DNA from: Chlorophyllum brunneum
Taxonomy: Eukaryota; Basidiomycota; Agaricomycetes; Agaricales; Agaricaceae
Length of the DNA: 64,000 bases
NCBI GenBank assembly: GCA_963576785.1
Contig: OY756144.1
Span: 1,550,001 to 1,614,000, forward strand
Reading direction: 5' to 3'
Shown here piece after piece: positions 11,904 through 25,400 of the stretch. A model generated the notes under the pieces. That model was not told the origin of the DNA and searched no databases. It saw only the letters and a program-made list of their open reading frames with translations. Position 1 is the stretch's first letter. Each line of letters begins with the position of its first letter. The position numbers were made by a program, and so were the translations under genes.

Positions 11904-12619
11904 ACGGATGTATCCGAGAGACCTCAAACCCCACCAGTGCGGGTATGTATGTGGGCGAAGATTGACATAGTTGGAGGTGGGCACGGTAGCTATCTATCAA
12001 GGCCCTTAGTTTCCAGCGGGTTTATTATTGGAACATGAGCTAACATGAGAGCTGTTCGTATGGGCGCATCGATGATGTCGGAATCATCAGCAATGTTTAC
12101 GCTGCTAGAGATCTTTGGTTGAGTTGGCGGCTCAATACTAGGCCCCTTGTTGATCGTTGGAGAGTGATGAGACTATGATGTATGTATATGTGATGGATGG
12201 GCTGATGCTACTTGTCTTGGTGCTACTTGTCATGGCTAAGGTCTGATGTTTGGGGAACTGGATACAGTTTTGCCTACGGCGTTTTCACGGGGATTATGGA
12301 GGAATGATGTTGGATGTGGTTGCGTTTGAGAATGTGATTCCGGGTAGTTCCCCTGTCGCTAAGAGCAGATTTGAGCTATGCAGATGTATGTGAGCACCGA
12401 GATGAGAAACATTGGACACGGACTGTATACATGTATAAATCCCGGGTTGACACGGGGGTACGACAAGGGTTACCACGGTAAAACGTGAAACAAAGGGGTG
12501 GAAGGAGTATATTCACGGTCATGATAGAGGTGGTGATCTGGGAACCCGAAATGCGGAGTAAGGAGTGTATGCATGGGATAGTGTCTATTCATGGGGTGCT
12601 CATATGAATAGCATGAGAG

Positions 12620-13230
12620 TACGGATCCAGTGTGATGCAGCATACACAGAGGAAACTGGGGGTGCGAGACAGGAGGAGGGAAAGGTACGCGAAAGATATC
12701 CAGAATTTCGCCGTGCAGGGGAAAGGGGCCGGGAGGGCAGAGGATTGGCGGGAGTGGGCAGGGATTTGTCGGAGAGACTACGGAGAAAAGAGACGGCAAG
12801 TACCGATGACCAATCACCGCGAGAAGGACGCAATGCGCTGAGTGCGCATGATTGGGAGGTTGTCGGCCACGGTTCGGAGAGAAAGGAGAGTGCGGGAAAT
12901 AACGTGCTTGAACCGCGGAAAAGGAACAGGGACACTCTGGAACAGAGACCATACGATATCGAGAGAGTCGTTCAAGCAGGTGAGGAGGGGGCTGTCGAGG
13001 CTGGCTGTGGACCAATGAGAGGGCAGAACCGCGGGACCTCGGTGGAGACGTCGTTTGGGTGAGAGCCGGGTCATCGGGACGGGCTGGGATGGGAGGTGGG
13101 GAAAGGCGAACTGGCTCGAGAGGCGGGGATCTGAGATAAGATCCAGGGGGGTGCTGGATTAGGTGAGCCGGATCGGGCGGAGGGAGGTCGTAAGGGTCAC
13201 GGCGTGACAGGGAGAGACGGAGGTGGGGGG
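12620..13230. other. Purine-skewed region upstream of the Ecl1-like gene
   Basis: The plus strand here is strongly enriched in G and A over roughly 600 bp, and the opposite strand correspondingly in C and T. The bias removes stops, so long frames are open on both strands: plus 12565-13062, and minus 13489-12470 (339 codons, Pro/Ser/His rich). The minus frame runs over the first exon of the Ecl1-like gene and shows no domain, so I treat it as a composition artefact. The likeliest role is promoter and 5' UTR of the gene starting at 13293. Confidence 0.55.
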
Positions 13231-13235
13231 ATTTG

Positions 13236-13243
13236 TTTATAAG
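13236..13243 (+). promoter_or_regulatory. TATA-like element of the Ecl1-like gene
   Basis: TTTATAAG lies about 50 nt before the start codon at 13293. The short spacing implies a very short 5' UTR if it is used. Confidence 0.4.
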
Positions 13244-13292
13244 TGAGAAGCAACATGCGCTTGTCCTTCCGTTCCCATCCCCGCACTCTACC

Positions 13293-14742
13293 ATGGACTC
13301 TGAAGCCTGGTGCCCCGTCTGTAACAGGCTCATCGAGCCCAAAAAATACACCGTCCCAGTCCACCCCGACCAGCCCCGCTCAACCCCTGCGCCCCCCCCT
13401 ACCTCGCCCCAGTCCTCCCGTAAGTGCTCCCTCCCTCCTACCTTGCCTCGCTCATCTCTCTCTAGCCACAAAGAAGGACCCCTCTGCAAGGCGCAGAGTC
13501 ACCGCCCGCACACGCGGCGGTCTTGTCCAGGGCACTGGCCGCATGAAGCCCAATGGCACCATCAAGCGTACTGAACTCAAGTCCCAGCAAACTGCTCAGA
13601 TTACTGCAAAACCCATCAAATACCGTACCATCATTGATCAAGGCCCTCTCCCCCTTTACTGCTCTGAAAAATGCAGGCGAGAGGACGACGAGGCTTCAGC
13701 TGGTTCTGTCGGTACAGAGAGTTCGGGTTCGTCTTCCATCCCTTCCGAGTCCTCTATCTCCACCGCCAGTTCGGCTGCATTCGAGGAACAACCCCCCCAG
13801 ATTGTTGATGAACCCCAGTACTCCTCCCCTTCCGTCGCCATCCTTGCAAAGCTATACAATTTCCCCCCTCCCCCTCCGCCTGCTCCTATTACTTTCGAAG
13901 ACGCCACGGAACAAGAGCCGTGCCGTGTTCCTCTTGGTGACAATGGCCTAATCATGGCCGGTCGCTACCTCCGCGAGCTCTGCTCACCACCCGCCAAGCC
14001 TCAGACCAGTCGTCACCGTGCTCCTGTCGAGCCTATCAAGACGGTCCCGGGTTGGAACGATGGCAGTCATGCTTGGAGATCCTGCCTTTACAATCTAAGT
14101 TCCGCCACACCGAGTCCTCAAATCAAGAAGCGTATTGTTCGCTCCAGCCTCGGTGACGCTTCTATCCCTCTCCACAATACAGCGGCTTCGTCTCTCTCCG
14201 ACAACACTGCTATGATTAACAAGTATGCAGAGTCTCTCCCCCGCCGATCGACTTTGCCCCCTTCGTCGGAGGCGACAACCCTCAAACGCGAGAGATCCAT
14301 CCTTCCGCCTGGTGTTGAGGGCAAGCTCCTCGTACCCGACGTCAAACTCAAGGTCCGCACTGGCTCCAGTGCTTCCGTCACTACCAGAACCCGGAGTCCG
14401 CTCTCCGCTACAACTGGATCCGGTGAAGACGAGTCGACTCCCAGCCAGCCCGACAGCCCCAAGTCTCCTGCTAAATCTTGCCAGCGACCAACTGCCGAGA
14501 GTGAGTTCCTCGTCTCGAGTCTCGGCCGTCCTTAATCCTTATTGTTATCTGTTGCAGCTCGTTCATGGTCGTATGACAACCTCAAAACCTATGATATGAT
14601 GCCTTTTCCAATCAAGAAGGAGAAGCGCACTCAGATCAGCATCGTGGATGGGAAAGAAGTTCGCGTGGAATATGAGGTCGAGATTAAGCAGCCTCTCAAG
14701 AGGTTGTTCCTATTCCCTGCTCCTGTCAAGGCCTCATCATGA
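13293..14742 (+). CDS. Ecl1/2/3-like zinc-binding protein
   Basis: Three exons (13293-13419, 13466-14500, 14558-14742) encode about 448 residues. The N-terminus MDSEAWCPVCNRLIEPK supplies a CxxC pair. About 80-90 residues on, after GLVQGTGRMKPNGTIKRT and YRTIIDQGPLPLYCSEKCRRED, come the second pair of cysteines (YCSxxC). This CxxC plus YCSxxCR pattern is that of the fungal Ecl1 zinc-binding family, whose short fission-yeast members extend chronological lifespan and act in stress and nutrient signalling. Here a long Ser/Pro-rich, probably disordered region follows (SS-rich, PPPPPP near residue 190), and the conserved tail SWSYDNLKTYDMMPFP ends the protein. Introns are 46 and 57 nt with GTAAGT and GTGAGT donors. 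The start at 13293 is preferred over an upstream in-frame Met because it opens directly on the conserved motif. A metal-binding regulatory role is inference from the family. Confidence 0.82.
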
Positions 14743-17700
14743 GGATCCTGGTCGACTCTGTCACCCCATCATCACTGCTTCCATCGGCATCGCGCATCGG
14801 ATATGGGTTTTTAATCTCTATCTCACTTTCTAATATTTTCGGTTTTCATCGTTACCCTCGGCATTCGCATACCCATCCACAACCTTTAACGACGCTTACA
14901 TATATTCCACAACACTTCGACACATCTTCACCACTTGCATTCGACATCCGCATTCACAACTCTTACGACCGTCATATCCTAATGATACCCTCTGCTTATT
15001 CTTATTGTCGTATTGCGCTCGCCCGTGCCATCCACATTGCTATCCTCCCTTAATGCGAACTATCCTCTTATCGACCTCTACCTCGACCATGGGTCATTCA
15101 GGTGGTCCACCAATATCTCCGAGTCGGGCTTGGCGTACCAGTTTACTCTCAGCTTCTCTGCCTCGCCTCAGCAAAATGTACCATTGTTTCCTTCTCCTTG
15201 TGTACTATATCTGATGTCTCTGGTTAACGTGTATATTTTGTAACATTATTATTCTTTTTTGGGTACCGTAGTCAAAGTAGCGCCAAATTTTCAGCAATAA
15301 TGGTTTATGATTGTCCTGGTCGATGAATTTTGGGTTGAATGACAAATAAATGGGTCTAATGAACTTTGAGTGTGATGAGCAACTTGAGCACTTCGATTTC
15401 GGGATTTCTACCGGCGGAATAGGGCCTATGGCCAGGCGCCCGTTGCCATGTGTCTTCTCATTCAATCTCAGGCTAAAGTAGACAGTAGGTATAATGTCGT
15501 TTATTCATGATTGGGTAAGCAACGTAAACCCTCTTCTCCATTTAACATGCAGTCTTGTGCTTGCCCCTCCGATTGCGGGGTTGGGTTCGATTGAATTAAC
15601 AGCGCCCGGAACGTTTGAACAAACGGGTCATCCAGGTCGGGGGTGCATTTCCTCTTTAGGTGTTTGCTTTGATGGGTCCCTCAACCGCTATTTCCAGGCT
15701 ATTTCAGCTTGGACCAGTGAGAACTTGACCCACGATCTGTGCTATTATTTCTCAAGGAGCCACCGCCAGCGCGCGATACCCGCGGGACACCCTTAGACCT
15801 GCCAGGACACAAGTCTCTCAGGTATTGTCTTTCAACTCCTATGGTGAACGAAGTGGGAAGTCTAGTTGTCTAGACCATTCCGTGAACCGAAATGATCGCC
15901 TTGTTTTTTTTGTACGGCGATTGTGGGTGTCTTTATCAAGTCCAAGTGCGCAATTGTACACAGTGGAATGGACGAAGTTATCGGTAAATGTACTGCAGCA
16001 TTTTAAGAGAGGGGCTGCAAGATGTATCTCTCAGGCTCCTCCAGATGACAGGCCACAGGAAAAAAATCGTCGCCGCTCCCGTCAACCCATGCCAATTGTC
16101 CGAAGAGATTCCGTAGAGAAAGATCCAGGGGATGCGGATCGACTACAACAGCCCTGAGGTGTCTAGCGACTATACTTGACCCACTATGCTGTTTTGAGGC
16201 TAGATGTTATCACGCGATGGTTGAGTTCGATAAGTTGTTCACGACCGCCGGGAAACCAGCTGAGTTAGGTCGGTACTTTCAGCCACCAAAGATTAGAGTG
16301 TTACCTGGCGCGTCTAGTTGGACGTCGGATTCCGGGCAAGTATCCCGGCTGGGTGTCGTTAAGGCCAATTCAAAATGTGCGCTTCTGCATGTTCAATTTA
16401 GCTGCTAATATCTGGGGTAATGTCAACAACAATATCTCTTTGGTTAGTTTAAATCTGGTGATTCTTACGAATCCCTGACGGACATTCAATGATTATCGCT
16501 TTTGGGCTGGTGGGCTGGTCCGCTGCTTTAACGCTGAGGAACCTTTGGCACATTCCCGCCTTCCCTGAGCCAGGTTAGGTCACAGTCATCTGAACGATTA
16601 TGAGATATGGTGCTTGGTGCTCAATGTTCGCTGCGCTATAAAAAATTGCCCTCAACAGGCTGCCGGTCATATAAAACGGAAAGAAAAAATTTATACCGAA
16701 TGGATGTACCTTTACCGATGCGACACCATCAGTCACTGATTACAGTCATCGACGGACACGGATTATATATGAAATGGTCCAAGAATTTTTCAACGAGCAC
16801 GTTCGAGGGCCCAGATTCTTGGAAGTTACCTGTGGCGGGCGGAAATGAGGAAGCACTGTCAAACAACATATGACGCTTTGGGGTTCAATGGCTTTAATGG
16901 CACCTTCATAAGACTTGACTCTATCTGATACGATTCTTGTGAGACAAACACTGTTGACGAAGAGGGTATGGTAGTGGAGATGGCATAACAAGGAACGTCA
17001 CTCCTCGCGTGGTTGGTCATTCATGCTCGTTCATGAAAGCTTCATACATCTTTGGAACGTGAAACGAAGAGAATAACCTTGTACCCCATGGGTAACAAGG
17101 GAAATGGACCATTCGACACGCCAGCTAGCCACCAACAATTTCCACATTCATTTACCGTACATTACACCCCACCTCACCGAACATCTGTTTGTGGGTCTTT
17201 TCTCTCTCCTGCCTCCATCGAGGTTATCTACTTCTCCGAAACAAACATGCCAACATGACAATTCCAGGGGCAGTTCTTTCAATAAAGTTGGAGTTGCCCT
17301 CCCTGGCGTCCGCGATGCAGTACCGCCGAACATGGGCGTCCCACCGAATTTCAAGCATATAATTCGGAAGCACTCCAGAACGCTTCGGGACGGAAATCTC
17401 GGCTTGCAGCCCACTCGTTGAATCAAAATAGGATTACGTGCTTATGGTAGGCCCTCATCATGCCCCATATATGAGAAGGCTGTTGTGTTTTCCAAAGATC
17501 ATAGCTGCTAACAACTATGAATTTTGAAAACGCTCCAACCCTCTACCCAGGTGCTATACCATGCATAGAAGGTTACCGATACGACAGCCGCCGTAAGCTC
17601 ATAAATCGAATTCCCGTGAGCGCTGCACGAACCAGGACCCATACCAGGACGAACCGTTCATCTCCGTTGGCGTAATCGGACGTCTGATCAGCTGAGATCA

Positions 17701-19823
17701 CACTTATTGATAAGATGTGCCCACATTCTGTCCCTGTTTTCTAGGATGTATTTTACCTTGGATGCCCATAATCAAACCAGGGAGTATGGGATGACCGGAG
17801 CAGCCATAGCATTCGGAAGGTCGACATTCTCATTGAGGCAGACTTGCCCAGCATTACTCGTTGCACGGTCGAGGATGGGAATGATTATTGATCTAACGGG
17901 GCAACGTTCCTTGATTGTAGCCTTTAAGATAAGGCGCGCCCACCCTTGTTTCGTCCATACAGACGAGAGAGCTAATTTGAATACGTACAGTAATCGAACT
18001 TTGTGGATGTGTCCTCCGAGTCAAATGTCAACCACTGATGCACCAGCATTTCCGCTCCGCCACGCCGGTGTTGCACAGATGGCACGGCTAGGCCGACCCT
18101 TATCCTCCCTCAAATTTCAATATCGGATAGCATCCCAACCAGCTCTCTCTTGGGCCCCGGCAGTTGTGCAGCCCTGAAGAAAAGGGATATTGACCCATAC
18201 GATTCCTACTTAGGCACAACTCTGTCAATACTCAGACACCTTAGACATACTTTATTACCCTCGGAAAGTCTTTCCCTTCTCTATTCATATATTTATTACA
18301 CTCGGGTTTAGGGTCGCCGTCGTTTCTCCACCGCATGAATACTCATGGCCTCTGTTGGCCTGGGCCGCTGCTACGCCTGGGCAGGAAATACTCCATCGCT
18401 GTCAGGTAGCAACTCATGGCAGTGCCTGTGGGGCTGAATAACAGCGCCACTCCTTCCCCCCCGCGCCGTGTCGATGGATTCTTTAGACGGTATTTATTCC
18501 TCAGTTTCCATCATCCACAACATTGATCCAGATCAAACACATGGACGGCCGAGGCTTCGTTCCATTTGTACAGTTGATCAAACTTTGCACCGACTGGTTA
18601 AGCTACTCACTCTCGGTCAGGGTTGGTACCGGCCCACCACACCTCAAAAATAACGAGAGATATACCAGTGAGGAGAGGCAGAGTTGGAATTGAGTTACTG
18701 TTTCCTTGCGTATTCCGAATAGCTTTCTCAACAAGACACCTTCATCTGACTGATAAGCGCCTAGAAACAGCATCGTTCACATTCACCAGCTCTGATTGGG
18801 TGATCAGATATACTGCCACGATGCAACACCGTTTGTATTTAATCTTTGATTCTCTGAAGGACATGCAACAAACAAAGGCCAGTCTCCCTCTTTGCTCTGG
18901 ACCCGCGGAATTGGTAAGAAACAAGGGATCACTCCAGCTTCAAGCTTCAAGGTCTGACTCATTATGAATATTTACAAATTCTCCATTCTTCCCGGACCTT
19001 GAAAAAGCGCAGTTTGACACGATGCTCACGACCGGACATGAAGTGGAGAACCGTACAGCATACTTGAACTAGAGTGTTCTTGGACGATCTATTCGCATCT
19101 CACATTCATAGAATTTTCACGTACGTTTTTGTTACTCTCCATTGCGGACGTCTGAATTCATTGGATATGGGCGCAAATCACGGATGACCCGACCGAAAGC
19201 CCAGCCCACTCTTGAATGGAGATGGCTTTCAAGCACTGAGAATTCAATAAGTGAGGTACTGGGCAATGATCTCTACATAAGTTTTGCCCTGGAACACTGG
19301 ACGCTCCACAAAGTATGGCACATGAGTTATTTTCTAATTTGTACGTAATGATCTTACAGTCATAATCTATGAAAACACAAGCTTTAAGGTTCGACTCATA
19401 CAGCCCGGAAAACGCGAACAAGCACGAGCATGACTGTATATACAGATCATATTTGGTTTCGCCAATCCTCTATCCAAACGCTATAATGGTAAAGCCATAA
19501 TGCACGCTGGTAGGTCTAATGACTGAGAGCTGAGTTGACAATCTTGGTTCAAGTCCCAATGTCAAAATCATACGAGCAGAGCAGGTGAGCGTACCTCGGC
19601 TGATATGTTATGACCCAGTTGCCCGGTCTTCTCCCGATCATGTGGCTGAATAGATGTATTTGACACGGTGACTATAGGTATGAAAATGCACAGAGACAAG
19701 CGGGAGTTTTCGCCCCTCAAGTTGACGCCTGGTTCGTCTACCCCACACTTTTGGGCAGTAGTGGTGGCGTGCCAACTTCGAAACCAGATGATCTGCAGCC
19801 GATAGGGTTGTGGGGTATATTGC

Positions 19824-19840
19824 TGTTGACAACTAGACAG
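19824..19840 (+). repeat. 17-nt motif TGTTGACAACTAGACAG, copy 2
   Basis: This matches the string at 7962-7978 in 16 of 17 positions and is also preceded by TATATT. No matching partner of the opposite kind was found nearby. Confidence 0.35.
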
Positions 19841-21413
19841 GAGCGGGCGTTTGACCGGATGTGACTGCGGGGCAATGCTGAAATTAGTGCAGTGGCCCTG
19901 TCAAGCACTGCACTGACACATCGGGTGAGTCATGTGCATCACAAGTCTTTGTTCTATTTTCGAGCTGTTCACTTGATCCACGCCAGCATCTATCGCATCG
20001 GGACCAACACTCAAGCTATGTGGACTGAGGATATGAAACAGGTGACCTTGTGCTGGGAGAAGGCGACGTCTCAAACAGCACACACGAAACTTATTGATCT
20101 TATTGATTTGAACGAGGAAGTGGATCTGAACGCGGCGGTACAAAAAACCCGCAGAGAATGACTTGATAGGGGATCCCATATGTGCATGTGCTTCTGTTGA
20201 CTTGTCACTCAAAGTACTCAGCGGCTGAACAGTCGAGTGTTCAGGCCACAAATGCATACTCGTACTCAAGGCGGTTTTTTCGCAGAAGAACCACGTCATC
20301 ATTCCCCGCATTCAACAATCTAATCAGGTGTCTCGGCATGACCAGTGTCTATGCTCAACATGGCCATCCGTCACCTGCTCCAAGTCACCCAAACCAAAGA
20401 CGGCAAGTGGCCAGACCGCCACTGAAGCGACCCATCGTAGCTCATTGTCTACGTTACATACTCGGACCAGCTGCTTAACAATAGCGATATTGTTCTCTCG
20501 TCTTTATTCTGTACACTTCACCGCCAACTTGTTTATCTCGCAGCATCTGCGAATTCCTCGCATGATCGAGGGACTCCGAGACCGGCGATGCAAGGTTGAA
20601 AAGACGGTGGTACATGTTCACAAACATGCGACTTGTCGATCATCTCAGATCATGGAATGGGTCGTTTGGTTCGTGCCCTGGGCTTGGGGGACGTGAAAAA
20701 GCATTGAACAAGCGAACCGCAAGGTATCGATCCGTCAGTACGCTGTGCTCGGGAATAATGGGTCTTGCCGGAGTAAGCGGTACCCTTCGCGAAGACGTAG
20801 CCATCGATCCTCACTTGATGTCGCAATCACATGGAATAAACTACAGCGTCAGCAGTGAGATGCACATGAAACCGGGAGTCGACAACGGTACGGGTGCCAA
20901 TTGGGCAATTCCTGCTTGGGTCAGTTTTCCCTAGACACAGAGGTACTGGCATGTGGGGGTAGCATAAGGGGTTTCTTCCACTCTCACTATGAGTAGTAGC
21001 GGCTCGATCAAATTCGGATGTTATCGAGATTGGTTTGTGATATTCAGAAGCCAGCCAGCTTTCAGACTTTTCGCAACATACTAGTGGACTGGTCGTTACC
21101 AACAAAGGTGCGGAAATCATCACAGTGAATGCCGGAAAGGGGAAATTATGATCTAAGTGCGCACTGTAGCACATAGCTTTGGGGTGGAGACAGGTGGGCC
21201 GATGTGAGAGGTGACGGTTTCCTGCAGGTTCGTCCAAGGGTGGGTTCCGGCCATGAAGTGTTTTGGGCCCACTCAACAACCGGATCTTGGAAGCATGTGC
21301 AGTCCTCTGAAATGCGTCTGCGTGGAGACTGTCGTCAATGGGTTAATCGAACTCGCCCTGGAGGCCATGAGGAGCGAAACTGCATGGGATTCCGTTTTAT
21401 GGACGTCGCGCAG

Positions 21414-21434
21414 CGTTCAACGTTGAACGATGAA
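21414..21434 (+). repeat. Heptamer array, three units
   Basis: CGTTCAA, CGTTGAA and CGATGAA stand in tandem. They are variants of the unit seen at 8558, 22407 and 31006. Confidence 0.6.
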
Positions 21435-22406
21435 AACTGGATAGTCAATACCATTCAACGTTTGGTTTCATCTGCGATCAGGATGCGCTATTTTTATTCA
21501 GGGGTTAAAGAGAGTATTATCGGACAAAACCTGGTATCCTGCAGTTATGGCCAAGAGTCACCAAGAAGCTTCGGAAAGCTTATTCCGCCCTGTGACTACG
21601 GTATTCCGCGCCTGAGCCAGCGGGGCGAACACCTTGTTCATGGTGAGGGTTGGATATCAGATGTTAGGGAATCCCCCGTCCGGTGAATCAGTACTTATCA
21701 AGATGGTGTATTACTATGTGAATTTTGTGTAGAGTGTGCCAGATTAAGCAAGCCGCGATACCTTGCCGCGGGCAGATCAGCGTCCTCTCCATTCGGGATA
21801 CCCGATGGAACTCTCCGCCCCGAGTCGGATGACAGCCATACTGTTCCAGAAGGCCTGTGCATTAACCATCCAGCCAAGCATGCTGTAACTGAACTATGCT
21901 ATTGCTAAAGCAAGTGAATTGTGCGATCATCAGTGCCTACGGTGTTCGAAGGAGGTAACGCAGTAGTTGGATCAGGAGGCTTGAGGATCGAGGAGCTTGA
22001 TGAGGACGTCGGGATGCCGTTTTGGTATTTGCGTACTCAGGCTCATCGGGCGTCCAATTGGGAACCGTGCTGGTTCGCGCTGGTTCTCCTTCCTTTTTGG
22101 AACCTTGCCGACGCCCTCGATACTTAAGACTGGAAATCCGCGACCATTCTAGCCTCCTCCGGGGAAACCTCTACTCTGTACTCTATTCTGTCATGAAGTG
22201 TCTGTTTTGAGTCTCCCGTTCCCGACACATCATCACAATCATTGGCAGCATACAAGGGGTACCTGGCGTATCACCGAACCCTACCTTGATATGACGTAGC
22301 TGCGGGTGGCCATCTCGTTCCTCGGTAAATCAACACTCTGCAACTAGCTATCCCTGGATTTGTATCTAGCTACGTCACATTTACTCGGGACTCTGATGAT
22401 GTGCGC

Positions 22407-22434
22407 ATTGAACGTTGAACGTTGAACGTTGAGC
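22407..22434 (+). repeat. Heptamer array, four units (CGTTGAA)
   Basis: CATTGAA, CGTTGAA, CGTTGAA and CGTTGAG are followed by CCATC. This is the longest and most regular of four arrays of this unit in the window, and its right flank resembles that of the 8558 array. Confidence 0.85.
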
Positions 22435-25400
22435 CATCATTCCACCATGAATCCCTTACTAAGGGGTAGTATAGGCATCCGATCCTTGGAAGTCTCTTTT
22501 ATTCTGATGCTATTCTACCTCCCTTAGGCATTGCCTGGATATAATGAGCCAGCTAGCCAGCCCTCTGTGGAGCTACGCAGTCAGTACGGATCGACATCAT
22601 GATTCGTGCCACTCCTCTATTGCGATGGACCATCGCGCCCCCCAGACTTAGTCCACTCCGAACATGCCTTTTCAACGAACATGGCGCCCCACAAGGAGAA
22701 ATTCTGTCCTTGAAAATGAGCGTCTAGGCCACTATGTTCGTCACATCCATAAGATACCCTTCGGGGACTCGATACGATCTGACGGCGCATAGAATGACAG
22801 GGAAGGCCCAACGCTGTTTGGGGATTTTCTCCGTTGTGAATCACGCATGACATTCGTGCGAGGCTGTTTAGGAAGTTTCTCGAATTACCTTCCTCGACTC
22901 GCAGGATTCTGGGGTGATCACCTTTCATTGGGAAATTCTTAGAGATGAGAATGCAACTCAAGGCAAAATCTGTATCATTTAGTTTAGCGCATTTTTACCG
23001 ACACTCTCAAGCTGAACATCACCACTGCCCTATTTCGACTGAGCGGCCTCAGCGAATACACTCTTCTGTGCCCCACAATCAGGAATCCTATATGTGATGA
23101 AGTCATACTCGAAAGTAGCTCCGGGTTTTGTTCAAGGAAGCACTTTTACTTACTGCTTGCTGAGTTTTGCTTAACAATTGCCCTGTTAATTGCACATACA
23201 AAAGTAAGTACATTTCAAGGTCATAACGAACAGGTCTGGAGACGAACATAACTGGGTGAGCAGAAATCACTCAAGTCACATCATTGGGCCCGTAATGCAA
23301 CACCTACCAACCTTTCGGCATTTCTTAATCCACAAAAATCCCTCATACACGATCATCAAACTTCGCTGCAGGGACAGATCGCTAACCCTTCACCATCGAT
23401 CGAACTATTGGTTCACTTCTCTGCATGAACTGGATCCTCTTGACCCTCCTCCACATTGGTTATCCAATCAATTCTGCGACATGTTCGTTCATTATGAACG
23501 CTTCTATTACACATATGACCCTTACACCTGAATTTCCGAAGAGGTCCGAACCCGCTCCTCAAGTCATTAGGTGATAGAGGTTTCTCCTATAGATTTCCGA
23601 TTCGGATGTTCGGATGTCGGACATTGGTCCTACTTCTAACGTCTTGTCAGAACAATTCTCAAATCAGAAATAACGTTATTTGAGCCAACGAAAGAAGTTT
23701 ATATCGTTCATCCACTGTGCCCTTCCTTGTTGGAGTAAAGGCGTACGAGTACGAGTGCAATATATAAACGAATCGACCGCGGCGGGAACTACAGTAGCAG
23801 TCCCTCAAGAACCCGTGGTCCTTGTTGGGATGCGGTTGTGGGATGTCTAAGAGTGGTAAATCCGCTCGGCCCAACTCCACGATGAAGGTTTAGCTTCTAG
23901 CTTAATACTTGCTTGACTTAATAGCCTCTGCCAATCTTGATATAGGGATACCCCGCCAAGTCGATCCAGAGCTTTGATAGGCTTGTGAGTGGGAGTCTGG
24001 GTGCATCTAGGTAGTTTATCTGCCCGGGAATTCAGCCGGTTTGTTAAGCAATGTGAATTCGCGCTTCCATGGGTAAAACCGGTGGAATATCAAAATACGC
24101 TAAGTCACTGACTAGAATCACCTGCGGCGTTAGTGGTTATCCAGAAATTAAGGTAGGGTTTATTAGGGACGCCCGGATGAACACAGTCTAACTTTGATGA
24201 CGGGGGCTGGGATCTGTTCTTCTGAAAATTTCGTTCGCTGTCACAAACGCCCTCTCAACTGTCCACTAAATCAATATCTTGACTTGTTCGCGGAGTGTGA
24301 ACCAATGTATGATGCCTGGAGCACTGAAGACAATGTCAACGTCAACACGGAAATCTTGGAATACTTTATTTTCATGTTCAACATGAGTTGCAGCTTACAG
24401 TTCGATAGCTCAATCTAGTCCATTAGTATTGGCCAATAGGCTTAGGGCCCCGCTCATCAAAATTTTCGGGTTTTCTTTGGATCGTGCTTTAAGCCGAAAG
24501 AACCGGTACGTACCATTAATTTTGTCTCGCACTTTTCGTTTTCAGGGAACCTGACTCAGCCTTGACTTTCAACTGACCATCTCTCTCCGAACCCCGCTCA
24601 CCAGCTTTCTCCTGGCAGGTCCATCAGGACCATTTCAAGCCGAACGAGCGAACGAAACTCATCCCGAAACCCCCCAAGCTCCATTTGGCTGTTCCTTCTC
24701 TTGCGGTGACGTTTACGTGAGATAGTCGGGAGTCACTCTGTGTACGGCCCCAGGCAAGAGGCTTCAGAAATTTTGATAAGGTACTAATTTACCTGGCACT
24801 CGAGGTTTGTCATTCCCGCGGAGCCACACTGGCATGTCCATGCCAGTGCACTGCATTTCAACCGAACTAGATTTAGTATTTAATCTGTAGAGGTATGCAA
24901 GATTAGGTACTTATAGCCTGAGGATGGAGAAAACAGTTCTAGGACCTCCAGCACAAGTCGTATCCCATTAGTGGATGGTATGGATAAGACGATGTCCATC
25001 TCGTCACTGTCAGTGTTGGCGGGTTTGGAGGGCCGAGCCCGTGGTTGCTGATGAATCTTGGGATGATAGGGCCCGAAGAATTCCCGGAGGAGCACAGTTG
25101 GGTAGATGAAAAACGGGAATTCTTTCGTTTTGTCAGGTCCGAGTCCAACGATAGTAGAAATGATCAGGTTAGGGGTGAATGAAGGGTATTCGGTGGTTAA
25201 TTAGAGATGCCGTATGGGGGTGAGTGAAGCGTGATGTTAGGATTCGAGGGTGCCTGTCCCCTGAACAATTGAGAGAAAGCACATAATCTCACTCGGAATC
25301 AATCATGACATGGTTGTGGATATGTTTTAGGGGTAGCCCGTGGGCCTTCCTCCGGCGGTAGAAGTTGGAAAGTCCGTAGAAGTGTCAATACACCAGACAG

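Larger units (their letters stand above)
6870..12469. other. Gene-poor stretch, no supported gene
   Basis: About 5.6 kb with only short, overlapping open frames and no domain signature. The longest, on the minus strand at 9498-9076 (140 codons), has a hydrophobic start (GPGEWRWAFTFNPG...) that could be a fragment of a decayed membrane protein, but it has no extension and no family match I can name. A CT-rich tract near 9970-10025 precedes an ATG at 10048 (MTAYHRRSDSQPF), which closes after about 20 codons. Short repeats are listed separately. I see no tRNA, rRNA or complete transposon. Confidence 0.5.

Noticed and set aside
17707..18177. 156-codon plus-strand ORF
   Set aside because: It shows no domain signature, no flanking exon-like frames and an unconvincing composition.
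19387..19398. Second B-box-like string, GGTTCGACTCA
   Set aside because: The T-stem does not pair and no D-arm or acceptor stem is found upstream.
19505..19570. tRNA-like signal: GGTTCAAGTCC at 19546-19556 resembles a B box
   Set aside because: The best A-box-like string is either poor or only 8 nt away, and no acceptor or T-stem pairing can be drawn.
21204..21686. 160-codon plus-strand ORF
   Set aside because: It has no motif and contains one of the heptamer repeat arrays; it is likely chance.
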